NCBI GenBank assembly: GCA_944385895.1
Contig: CALWYZ010000008.1
Span: 1-64,000 of the forward strand
DNA: 64,000 nucleotides
From: an uncultured Clostridia bacterium
GTDB taxonomy: Bacteria; Bacillota; Clostridia; Oscillospirales; QAKW01
Direction: 5' to 3'
Below the pieces are notes generated by a model. That model saw only the letters and a program-made list of their open reading frames with translations, ran no database searches and was not told the DNA's origin. This document shows positions 25,191 through 33,036 of the stretch, one piece after another. Each line of letters opens with the position of its first letter. Within the stretch, counting starts at the first letter, position 1. The translations under genes and the position numbers were made by a program.

Positions 25191-25946
25191 TTACGTCTTT
25201 GAAAATTTCATGACAAAACCATGAGGCAGAATACGACACAATACTCTATAAAATTTATAGAACAGCTTGGGAGTATATACCGCTCTCCCCTTACGGGCAT
25301 ACTCAAGTGATTTTTTTGCCACCTTTGACGCATTACAGTAAGGAAGCCTTTCAAAAGTTTTAGACTTGCCTCCGGAAATACCGGCGACATCAAGAAATTC
25401 TGTCGCCATTGGTCCAGGACAAACCGCAAAAGCATTTATTTTTCTTGGTTTAAGCTCCTGACGTATACACTTTGTAAAGCTCAATACGTACGCTTTTGTA
25501 GAGCAGTACACAGACATGCGCGGATTTGGAACAAAAGCGGCAATAGACGCGACATTTATTATAAACGATTTTTCATGCATATATTTAAGACATATTACAC
25601 ACAAAACTGTCAATGCCGTATTATTTACTGCTATCATTTCAGCCTGTTCAGAATAATCCATATCATAAATATATCCTAGCTTTCCAAAGCCGGCATTATT
25701 TATGAGTATACGTATATCGGGCTTTTCTTGCTCTAAAATATCGCTGAATCTATCCAAACAATTCTTTTGAGACAAATCAAGCGGTATAGCTCGTGTTTGT
25801 ATTTTAGCATCACGTGCCATTTGTTCCAGCTTGTCTGCGCGCCTTGCTATTATCCATATCTGGTCGATATCTTCAAGCGTCTCGAGATTTTTGAAAAATT
25901 CCTGACCCAAACCGGAAGAAGCCCCTGTTAGTACTGCAATTTTCAA
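25191..25946 (-). CDS. Short-chain dehydrogenase/reductase
   Basis: The 252-aa product has the Rossmann motif TGASSGLG at the N-terminus, ILINNAGFG, catalytic Ser in NVASIAAF, the active-site YCSTK (YxxxK), and CPGPMATEF. The C-terminal hydrophobic stretch (LFYKFYRVLCRILPHGFVMKF) resembles the membrane-associating tail of SDRs acting on lipids. The TTG at 25946 is chosen as start because GAGGTG lies six bases ahead; a GTG at 25955 is inside that site. The substrate is unknown. Confidence 0.88.
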   Translation of the reverse strand: MKIAVLTGASSGLGQEFFKNLETLEDIDQIWIIARRADKLEQMARDAKIQTRAIPLDLSQKNCLDRFSDILEQEKPDIRILINNAGFGKLGYIYDMDYSEQAEMIAVNNTALTVLCVICLKYMHEKSFIINVASIAAFVPNPRMSVYCSTKAYVLSFTKCIRQELKPRKINAFAVCPGPMATEFLDVAGISGGKSKTFERLPYCNASKVAKKSLEYARKGRAVYTPKLFYKFYRVLCRILPHGFVMKFSKT

Positions 25947-25989
25947 GCGAATCACCTCGAAACCAGTATAACATCACATTTTTATCCGG

Positions 25990-27231
25990 TCAAGGTCTAA
26001 TATTAAACCCGGGAAGCATTGCACCGTCCGGGCGCAATTTAGGAATGTGTATATCCGCGACAAGTGTCAGAGGCTTTAATGTTCCTTTACCATAATGCTT
26101 ATTTATCATATCGGCAACACTGTCGATTTTTTCCTTGCGTTCAAGCCTTTGAATATCGACTTGCATATCCAATTGTCTTGCACAACTTGACGGTACAAGC
26201 TTAATAGCACGTACAGTAACAGAGCGCACGGCATTTTGCCAGCTGTATTTACGGCAGAACATATCATAAGCATATTTTTCAATCAGCCCGGCATTCGAGG
26301 TTTCCATCGGCAGTGGACATTGAAATTCTCTTGTAACAAGTCTGCTGTCACGCACGGAAATTTGAACCGATCCGGCAAACAGTTCTGCTTCTCTCAGCTT
26401 TCTGGCGACCTCTCCGCTCAAAAACAGCATTACAGCATGTACCTCTTTTGCGCTGACAAGGTCTCTCACCGCCGTTATGCCGCGGCCTATACTCTTTATG
26501 GGTCCGGACAGTTCCTCGGGGATAACACGTGAATTATCAAGTCCGTTTGCGTACCTCCACAGGGCTTCTCCGTGTTTGCCCAGCCTGATACGTAACGTAT
26601 CAACAGGCAGTTGTGCTAATTCCCCTATCGTATATACTCCTATACTGCTGAGATTTTTAAATGTCGAATGTCCTATGCCTATCATGTCATTTGCCGGCAA
26701 ATGATAAATAAGCTCTCTGAAGTTTTCTTCAGAAATCACTGTAGTGGCATCAGGTTTTTTAAGGTCACTGCCCAATTTGGCAAAAACTTTATTAAATGAA
26801 ACGCCGGCAGATATGGTAAGTCCCAATTCTTTTTTTATTACAGCTCTTATATCATCGGCGATTTTCTTCCCGTCTCCGAAAAGCCGCACACTGCCTGTTA
26901 CATCCAGCCAGCACTCATCCAGCCCAAACGGCTCGACTAGATCTGTATACCGCTTATATATCTCCCTTGCCCGTTTTGAAAACTCTGTGTAATAACCGAA
27001 CCTGGGCGGTACTATCACAAGTCCCGGACACTTTTTCTGAGCCTCCCATATCGCCTCACCCGTCTTTACCCCAAATTTCTTCGCATTCTCATTTTTTGCA
27101 AGAACAATTCCGTGACGCTCTTGCAAATTTCCGCATACAGCCACTCTCTTGTTGGCCAGCTCAGGATTCAGCAGACACTCAACAGATGCAAAGAAATTAT
27201 TCATATCACAGTGCAGAATTACTCTTGACAA
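25990..27231 (-). CDS. dinB: DNA polymerase IV (Y-family translesion polymerase)
   Basis: The product is about 413 aa. Catalytic acidic residues are in HCDMNNFFASVE and FGLDECWLDVT. It has the DinB blocks GIVLAKNENAKKFGVKTGE, GVSFNKVFAKLGSDLKKPD and a little-finger C-terminus. It copies past damaged bases with low fidelity. The likely start is TTG at 27231, eight bases after AGGGGA; another TTG at 27237 is closer. Its promoter (27347-27319) holds a palindromic site that recurs twice toward the divergent ImmR-like gene, so control by that repressor is likely rather than by LexA. Confidence 0.93.
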   Translation of the reverse strand: MSRVILHCDMNNFFASVECLLNPELANKRVAVCGNLQERHGIVLAKNENAKKFGVKTGEAIWEAQKKCPGLVIVPPRFGYYTEFSKRAREIYKRYTDLVEPFGLDECWLDVTGSVRLFGDGKKIADDIRAVIKKELGLTISAGVSFNKVFAKLGSDLKKPDATTVISEENFRELIYHLPANDMIGIGHSTFKNLSSIGVYTIGELAQLPVDTLRIRLGKHGEALWRYANGLDNSRVIPEELSGPIKSIGRGITAVRDLVSAKEVHAVMLFLSGEVARKLREAELFAGSVQISVRDSRLVTREFQCPLPMETSNAGLIEKYAYDMFCRKYSWQNAVRSVTVRAIKLVPSSCARQLDMQVDIQRLERKEKIDSVADMINKHYGKGTLKPLTLVADIHIPKLRPDGAMLPGFNIRP

Positions 27232-27249
27232 AATCAACTTCCCCTATAC

Positions 27250-27278
27250 TTGACAAATCTTTAAAAATAAATTATTAT
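27250..27278 (+). promoter_or_regulatory. Rightward promoter for the ImmR-like gene
   Basis: TTGACA at 27250-27255 and TATTAT at 27273-27278 are 17 bp apart. Transcription would begin near 27285 and run across all three operator-like sites, so the leader starts opposite the dinB leader. Confidence 0.65.
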
Positions 27279-27289
27279 ATATGTACAAA

Positions 27290-27373
27290 TACGCACGATA
27301 TTGCATAATCTTATTTTTATTATATACGCACTACATTGCGTTGTCAAGCCGAAAATATACATTTTCGTGCATA
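27290..27373. promoter_or_regulatory. Three copies of an 18-bp interrupted palindrome (TAYRCA-N6-TGYRTW)
   Basis: Site 1 (27290-27307) is TACGCA-N6-TGCATA. Site 2 (27325-27342) is TACGCA-N6-TGCGTT. Site 3 (27356-27373) is TATACA-N6-TGCATA. Start-to-start distances are 35 and 31 bp, about three helical turns. Site 2 fills the spacer of the dinB promoter exactly. Site 3 lies just before the immR-like start. Repressor binding is inferred from layout. Confidence 0.7.
27319..27347 (-). promoter_or_regulatory. Leftward promoter of dinB
   Basis: On the minus strand, TTGACA (27347-27342) and TATAAT (27324-27319) are both perfect consensus with a 17-bp spacer. The spacer is operator site 2, so the promoter looks strong but tightly repressible. 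Confidence 0.8.
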
Positions 27374-27387
27374 TAAGGGAGTAAAAT

Positions 27388-27765
27388 ATGGAATTTGGAG
27401 AAAAGATAAGAACGGTACGCAGCGAGCTTGGAATATCTCAGAGTGAGCTTGCTAAAAGATCACAGCTTTCACTTCGCTCGATACAGAATTACGAAAGCGG
27501 GCAGAGGCATCCAGCTAACATTGCAATAGTAAAAAGAATCGGTGATGTTTTAGGTGTCAGTTACGAATATCTGTTAGACGATACAGCTAAGTATGTCATA
27601 GACGCTGCAAACCGTGCTGGGAAGGATGCAGCTGATGATATAGACAGACTTTTATCAGATATACAGGGATTTTTTGCAGGCGGCAGACTTTCCCAAAAAG
27701 ATAAGGATAAAGTCATGCGTGCAATAAATGAAATTTATTGGGAGTCAAAGGAAGCTGTAAAATAA
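27388..27765 (+). CDS. XRE-family repressor, ImmR/DdrO-like
   Basis: The 125-aa product has an N-terminal Cro/C1 helix-turn-helix (GISQSELAKRSQLSLRSIQNYESGQRHP, about 15-42) and a helical C-terminal part (about 68-120). ImmR and DdrO share this build, and a cognate metallopeptidase cuts them. The next gene encodes such a peptidase, overlapping by one base. It is divergent from dinB with three operator-like sites between. It probably represses itself and dinB until cleaved. Confidence 0.8.
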   Translation: MEFGEKIRTVRSELGISQSELAKRSQLSLRSIQNYESGQRHPANIAIVKRIGDVLGVSYEYLLDDTAKYVIDAANRAGKDAADDIDRLLSDIQGFFAGGRLSQKDKDKVMRAINEIYWESKEAVK

Positions 27766-28244
27766 TGCTTGCAGAATACATAAGAAAAAAAGCTGTATAT
27801 GTACAGCAGATGATCGGATGCAGAGATCCTTTTGAGGCAGCAAGGATAACAGGCGCTAAGATATCCTACAAGGATTTAGGCTCGCTTAAAGGTGCATATC
27901 TCTGCTCTTTTTCCATACCGGTCATCGTTATTAATGAAAATCTGGATGGCAATATGCAAAAGATAGTATGCGCACACGAGCTGGGCCATCATATACTGCA
28001 CTGCGGGATCAATCAAAGCTGCATCAGCATGCAGTTTGACTGTACCAGCAGTATATATGAACGAGAAGCAAATATTTTTGCCGCAGCCTTTATTATTGAT
28101 TTTAAAAAAGCCATTGAATTTTTGTCGGAAGGCTACTCGATCTCTCAAACCGCCGCGATTTTGGAGACAGATGATAATTTATTGAAATTTCTTTTGTCGG
28201 TATTTGATATTACTGAAGCTCCGGATTCTGATTTTTTAAAATAG
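27765..28244 (+). CDS. ImmA/IrrE-family metallopeptidase
   Basis: The 159-aa product has the zinc motif of the family, CAHELGHHILH (HExxH), and a downstream Glu in YEREANIFAAAFI, the usual third ligand region of ImmA/IrrE. ImmA in ICEBs1 and IrrE/PprI in Deinococcus cleave a paired XRE repressor after DNA damage. The ATG at 27765 overlaps the repressor stop (TAATG), with AAAGGAAG upstream, so repressor and antirepressor are coupled. Confidence 0.88.
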   Translation: MLAEYIRKKAVYVQQMIGCRDPFEAARITGAKISYKDLGSLKGAYLCSFSIPVIVINENLDGNMQKIVCAHELGHHILHCGINQSCISMQFDCTSSIYEREANIFAAAFIIDFKKAIEFLSEGYSISQTAAILETDDNLLKFLLSVFDITEAPDSDFLK

Positions 28245-28398
28245 CACACCTGTTTTTAGATAAAATATACTAATTTTACAAAATTGTTCGATAATTTTTC
28301 TGCTTTTTTATTTTTTGTAAAATTATAGTCAAAATTTGTCGAACTGTTTTTATTGATAATTTCCCCTTTCGAATTTAAAATTATCACGGAAGGAAATT

Positions 28399-28656
28399 AT
28401 GATGAAAGAAAATATTTTAACAGAAGCGGGCAGTCTTAAGCTGACCTATGAAATCAACTTCACCTTACACGGTGATATCAAATTTTACGGAATAACGGTT
28501 ACATCCGAAGATGAAAACGGAGTTACTGAGTGCAAAACCATTAACGACATTTCTTCCGACAAGAAAAGCATAGAAGCCCTTGTCAGACTTATGCGCTCAG
28601 GTAAAGTGACACCGACTACATTCGAAGATATTATAAGTGATTTCATGAATAATTAA
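28399..28656 (+). CDS. Small DUF6514-like protein
   Basis: The 85-aa product has a beta-rich first half (LKLTYEINF...IKFYGITVTSED) and then the helical ISSDKKSIEALVRLMRSGKVTPTTFEDIISDF, which I recall as the DUF6514 pattern from Clostridia. Function unknown. GGAAGG precedes the start. It follows the ImmA-like gene after 154 AT-rich bases, with its own terminator, so it may be a separate unit. Confidence 0.75.
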   Translation: MMKENILTEAGSLKLTYEINFTLHGDIKFYGITVTSEDENGVTECKTINDISSDKKSIEALVRLMRSGKVTPTTFEDIISDFMNN

Positions 28657-28692
28657 AAAGCAAAAGAAATTAATTTCTTTTGCTTTTTATAT
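28653..28692. terminator. Terminator after the DUF6514-like gene
   Basis: The near-perfect stem aaaagcaaaagaaa / tttcttttgctttt with a 4-nt loop and T-rich tail lies right at the stop codon. Confidence 0.85.
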
Positions 28693-28797
28693 TGGGATCA
28701 TATGTGATTATAGCTATACAGCTCAATCGAGCTTTACTTTTATTATCCGCATGAAGCTATATACCGATAGACAGCAAACAACAGTTAACTGTCTTTT

Positions 28798-29667
28798 TCA
28801 GTCTATGGTAATTATATGCGTCTTAACAGCTGTGCCATACGGTAAAATTTTTTGTATAGCGTTTTTTTTTGTAAAATCTTTATCAGTATCAATATAATCA
28901 GGAAACCCGCTCCATGGCTCTATACACACATACCCGGCACCGGGAACAGTCCAAATCAGCAGGTTTTCAAAGTCTTTGAATTCCACTGTTATTTTTCTTG
29001 GATTTTTATGATTTATAAGAGTAACCGAATCAGAATTCACATTTTCAAATATAAGTGCATCGACTGTAAAATATTCCTCTTTCAAGTCTATAGTATTGCC
29101 GTCAGACAATATTTTTTGTTTCTTTCTGCTTAACAATCCGTCTTGTACAACACATGTTTCAAATTTTTCCTGACGGTCAAAAACAACACTGCACGCCTCT
29201 ATCCCCTCTTTACAGGCAAAGCCCTCATGAGCACCGACAGAATAATACATATCACGCTCATTCATATTTTTTACCTTATATTCTGTCCTAAGCATATTAT
29301 CGTGCAAAGTAAAAGTCACTGTAAAAATAAATTCATACGGATATTTTTCAAGAGTATATTTATCAGAGCGCAGTATAAACCGGGCGCTCTCGGCAGAAAT
29401 ACGCTGCCCCTCAAACTCAAGGTTACATGCAAACCCATGTTTTTGAAGACTGTATTGCTTTCCGCCCAAGATATATGTGTCGTCTTTCAGACCTCCGCAA
29501 ATGGGAAAAAGAACCGGTGCTGTTTCTGTCCAGAATCTTTTATCACCTTGCCAAAGCGTCTCGACGCCGTCCTTTTTCAAAGATTTCAGCTGAGCACCTC
29601 TGCAATCGATGACAGCAGAAAGCTGACCGTTTTCAATATATATTTTTTCACTTTCTGAAATTGGCAT
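28798..29667 (-). CDS. Aldose 1-epimerase-like protein (LacX type)
   Basis: The 289-aa product has the galactose-mutarotase beta-sandwich pattern of the LacX branch: LFPICGGLKDDTYILGGKQYSLQKHGFACN, an inner His in YSVGAHEGFACKEG, and LLIWTVPGAGYVCIEPWSG with the catalytic Glu region. It probably interconverts sugar anomers. The ATG at 29667 follows AGGAGG by 12 bp; an ATG at 29691 lies ahead of that site. It overlaps the end of the small membrane-protein gene. galT and galK lie further along the window, consistent with sugar use. Confidence 0.82.
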   Translation of the reverse strand: MPISESEKIYIENGQLSAVIDCRGAQLKSLKKDGVETLWQGDKRFWTETAPVLFPICGGLKDDTYILGGKQYSLQKHGFACNLEFEGQRISAESARFILRSDKYTLEKYPYEFIFTVTFTLHDNMLRTEYKVKNMNERDMYYSVGAHEGFACKEGIEACSVVFDRQEKFETCVVQDGLLSRKKQKILSDGNTIDLKEEYFTVDALIFENVNSDSVTLINHKNPRKITVEFKDFENLLIWTVPGAGYVCIEPWSGFPDYIDTDKDFTKKNAIQKILPYGTAVKTHIITID

Positions 29668-29950
29668 GAAACTGAGGTTCCTCCTGTTCATAAAGTCTTA
29701 ATCTTGAGCTCATTGTATAGTTTATAGTCACCACACGTATTCTTGCAAAAATCACAGTTACCATTATTATCATAGCGCTCAGCACAAGCGTCACTGCGAT
29801 ATTGAGAAAATCTTTCAAAGCAATTACAATAATCAGCAGCAACACGCCCGCAGCCAAAGTAACCGCCACGTTTACCAGCTTCTTTTTTCTGTACTGAGAT
29901 ATGATTTCATTGCGCTTTGTATTATAAGTTTTATAACGATCATTTTCCAT
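29648..29950 (-). CDS. Small two-helix membrane protein
   Basis: The 100-aa product has a basic N-terminal region (RYKTYNTKRNEIISQYRKKK) and two hydrophobic helices at about 27-45 and 49-70. No family recognised. It is the first gene of the leftward pair with the mutarotase, their ends overlapping by 20 bp. Confidence 0.6.
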   Translation of the reverse strand: MENDRYKTYNTKRNEIISQYRKKKLVNVAVTLAAGVLLLIIVIALKDFLNIAVTLVLSAMIIMVTVIFARIRVVTINYTMSSRLRLYEQEEPQFHANFRK

Positions 29951-30021
29951 TTATCATTACTTCCTTTATTAGATTATAATTCAGCATTGTTAAGTTGTCA
30001 AATATATAATAAAAATCAACA

Positions 30022-30050
30022 TTGTATTTATATAAAATAAATGATATACT
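30022..30050 (+). promoter_or_regulatory. Promoter of the S-layer phosphoesterase gene
   Basis: TTGTAT at 30022-30027 and TATACT at 30045-30050 with a 17-bp spacer, 31 bp before the start. Confidence 0.65.
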
Positions 30051-30080
30051 TATTTAAACTGATTACAGGAGGCGGAATGT

Positions 30081-32975
30081 ATGAAAAAATGCACCAGATA
30101 TCTATCAATAGCTATTACTGTGGCAATGTTAATCCTTTTACTTTCGTCATTTACTTTTGCTCAGAGGGAAACACCGCTGATGACTATCGCGTGCATTAGC
30201 GATCTGCATAACCAAAATGATATTCTTAACAACGCAAGCATACGCGGAACGATAAATGAGGTATGCAGTGAGCTTGCAAACAGTGAAGACATTGATGTAC
30301 TGATTATCGGCGGCGATGTAAGCTCTGATAATCAGGTGAGCAAGGACAAGCTCGACTCGGTGCTTGCAAATGTTGTGAACGCAACGACAAAAGTTACAGA
30401 CAATGTGTTGTGGGTTACAGGAAATCACGACTACAGCTGCGGCGAAAGAGACGGATATGACAGCGCGCCTTATTATGATCTGTATATGAAAGACAATGTT
30501 GGAGAACTTGCTGAAAATGAATGCTATTACGAGGATTACAACGGGACTCCCAATCTATTGGCATATCATTATGTTATAAACGGATTTGACTTTGTCTGCA
30601 TTAACACAGCACATAAGACTCTTGAAGGTAATTTGCAAAATTATAATTATGCTTACACAGACGGAGCCATACAATGGGTTGACAACAAGCTTTCTCAAAT
30701 AGGACAGGATAAAACTGTTTTTGTGATAGGTCATTTCCCGTTTAATGATTCAAACAGCTTATCATCTTCTTCAAAAGGACTTATAGAGCCCTGTAATACC
30801 GATTTCAAAAATATACTTGCCAAATATCCCAACGCAATTTATCTTTACGGTCATGATCACGGTACCGACTCGGCTTATATCAGAACTGATACAGCGCAGC
30901 GTGTCACAAGCTATCTATCCGATGGCTCAAAAGCCGCATCTTCCACCGATATCACTGAGATTAATGAAAATGTACTTTGGACTTTTGAAGCATCAGGAAA
31001 CGGATACAATATAAAAAATGTCCAAACGGGCAAATATCTCGGAATTGACGGTAATCTCAATACTGTTGACTCACCTGTTATTTGGACTTTATCGGATGAT
31101 TTCTATTTGAATTACAACGGTGAAAGCGTTCACTGCGGCACAGGAAATAAGTTTTCTTACGGCTCACCGTCAGTACTAACTTTTTACAAAAAAGACGGTG
31201 ATTACTACAAAAAAGTACATTCGGTTGAAAACGGGGAGCAATATATTATTGCATGCGGTGAATATGCACTTACAAACATGACAAACGGAGCTTCAGGTAA
31301 CGCAATTCGAATGGAGCCTCTGAAAATCTTGATTTCCGGAGACTATGCAGGCAATATACCCCAAAGTTCAGCTGAGCCCAGCTTTACATCTGCGTTTATG
31401 GGTTCAATGAGATACTATAACAACAGCATAGACGGCTCGGTAAACGACTCAAACGCTAAGGTTGTTCAGAGTTTGATTATATATGTATATTCGGACAGAA
31501 TTGAGCTGCAAATGAAAAACTACGGAATAATGCATGCCGGAAGCTATGAACTCAAGCCGTATATTATTGAGCGTACTGTTGTTGATACATCAGGGCTTGA
31601 TTTTTCACGCCTAAACGAATTGTTGACAGAAGCGGATAATATTAAAAAATCCGTAAACTATGAATTATACACACCAGACAGCAAAACACGTCTTGATAAC
31701 GCCATAAACTCAGCTGACGTTAAGTTTGTATATCAGACAGATATTGATTATGCGGTTCAACAGCTTGAGGATGCTGTAAGCTCACTTGAATTTATTCAGA
31801 TACCGGTTGACAAGACTTCTCTTAATTTGGCAATTTCAGTTGCTCAGCTAATAAAATCCGATCCCGATTATGAGACTTCATATTCTGTAGAAAAGCGAGC
31901 AGAATTTGAAAAAGCTTTGGCAGATGCAAAAGCAATGCTTGAATCGGACAATGAAAAAGATATTGCTTTTGCCGCTCAAAATCTGTTGCTTATGTCACAT
32001 GATATGGCAGGACATATATTTAAGGAATATATATCCAATAATGATGCCACCTGTACAACAGACGGCACTAAAACCGCAACGTGTGAGCTGGACGGCTGTG
32101 GTGTGACAGATACTATAATCGATGCGGATACAGCTTTAGGTCACGATTGGGATGAAGGTACAGTAACAACACCTGCAACCTGTAAGACAGAGGGTGTTAA
32201 GACTTACACCTGTAAGAATAACCCCGAGCATACAAAGACAGAGTCCACTCCTGCTGATCCTGCTGCACACGTATGGGGCGAATATGTATACAACAATGAC
32301 GCTACAACAGAGGCAGACGGAACAGAGACTGCAAAATGTGAGCTTTGCGGAGCCGAAGATACAAGAACGGCAGAGGGTACAAAGCTTGAAGCTCAGGAAA
32401 TCATCGACAGTACAACAATATTTACGGATATGGAATCGGGCAGATGGTATAAAGAATATGTTGACTATGCAGCTACATTCAAGCTTATGAACGGAATGAC
32501 ACCGACAACATTTGAGCCTACAACAACACTTAACCGTGCGATGTTTGTACAGATACTTGCAAACATGAGCGGAGTAGATACATCAGACAGCAGTGTAGGT
32601 ACAGTATTCACAGACGTACCTGCCGGCAAGTGGTACACACCTGCAGTCAAGTGGGCATATGATAACGGAATCGTAGACGGAATGACACCGACAACATTTG
32701 AGCCTCAGACAGCGATCCAGCGTCAGCAGATATGCGTAATGGTAGTAAGATATGCGGAGAAATTCGGCATAGAGCTTACAGCAGACATAGAGAAGAAAGA
32801 GTTTGCTGATGATGCAAATATCCAGGGTTACGCAAAAGACGCAGTATATATCTGTCAGCAGGCAGGAATCGTAGACGGCAAGACCGAGACGGAATTCTTA
32901 CCCAAAGACAATGCTACCCGTGCAGAAATAGCTGCCATCATCATGAGATTCCATAAGAATTTTATGGCAAAATAA
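30081..32975 (+). CDS. Surface calcineurin-like phosphoesterase with S-layer homology domains
   Basis: The 964-aa product has a signal peptide (about 1-28). A metallophosphoesterase domain (about 30-260) carries the metal motifs SDLHN, GGDVSSDN, GNHD, GHFPFND and GHDHGTD. A ricin/beta-like middle follows, then a helical FIVAR-type region (about 510-640) and Cys-containing short repeats (GHDWDEG..., AHVWGEY...). Three SLH units end the protein (FTDMESGRWYKEYVDYAA, FTDVPAGKWYTPAVKWAYDNG, FADDANIQGYAKDAVYICQQAG) and bind cell-wall polymer. It should act outside the cell on phosphoesters, perhaps nucleotides. GGAGG ahead of ATG. Confidence 0.92.
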   Translation: MKKCTRYLSIAITVAMLILLLSSFTFAQRETPLMTIACISDLHNQNDILNNASIRGTINEVCSELANSEDIDVLIIGGDVSSDNQVSKDKLDSVLANVVNATTKVTDNVLWVTGNHDYSCGERDGYDSAPYYDLYMKDNVGELAENECYYEDYNGTPNLLAYHYVINGFDFVCINTAHKTLEGNLQNYNYAYTDGAIQWVDNKLSQIGQDKTVFVIGHFPFNDSNSLSSSSKGLIEPCNTDFKNILAKYPNAIYLYGHDHGTDSAYIRTDTAQRVTSYLSDGSKAASSTDITEINENVLWTFEASGNGYNIKNVQTGKYLGIDGNLNTVDSPVIWTLSDDFYLNYNGESVHCGTGNKFSYGSPSVLTFYKKDGDYYKKVHSVENGEQYIIACGEYALTNMTNGASGNAIRMEPLKILISGDYAGNIPQSSAEPSFTSAFMGSMRYYNNSIDGSVNDSNAKVVQSLIIYVYSDRIELQMKNYGIMHAGSYELKPYIIERTVVDTSGLDFSRLNELLTEADNIKKSVNYELYTPDSKTRLDNAINSADVKFVYQTDIDYAVQQLEDAVSSLEFIQIPVDKTSLNLAISVAQLIKSDPDYETSYSVEKRAEFEKALADAKAMLESDNEKDIAFAAQNLLLMSHDMAGHIFKEYISNNDATCTTDGTKTATCELDGCGVTDTIIDADTALGHDWDEGTVTTPATCKTEGVKTYTCKNNPEHTKTESTPADPAAHVWGEYVYNNDATTEADGTETAKCELCGAEDTRTAEGTKLEAQEIIDSTTIFTDMESGRWYKEYVDYAATFKLMNGMTPTTFEPTTTLNRAMFVQILANMSGVDTSDSSVGTVFTDVPAGKWYTPAVKWAYDNGIVDGMTPTTFEPQTAIQRQQICVMVVRYAEKFGIELTADIEKKEFADDANIQGYAKDAVYICQQAGIVDGKTETEFLPKDNATRAEIAAIIMRFHKNFMAK

Positions 32976-32998
32976 AAGGCAAGATATAAATAGATATA

Positions 32999-33030
32999 AT
33001 AAAAAAGGCAGGATACCCTGCCTTTTTTAT
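32999..33030. terminator. Terminator between the convergent SLH gene and galT
   Basis: The perfect 12-bp stem aaaaaaggcagg / cctgcctttttt at 33001-33028 with a 4-nt loop can work in both directions. Confidence 0.88.
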
Positions 33031-33036
33031 TATATA

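Noticed and set aside
27238-27387. LexA (SOS) box ahead of dinB
   Set aside because: No GAAC-N4-GTTC or CGAAC-type palindrome found; the repeated site has a different sequence.
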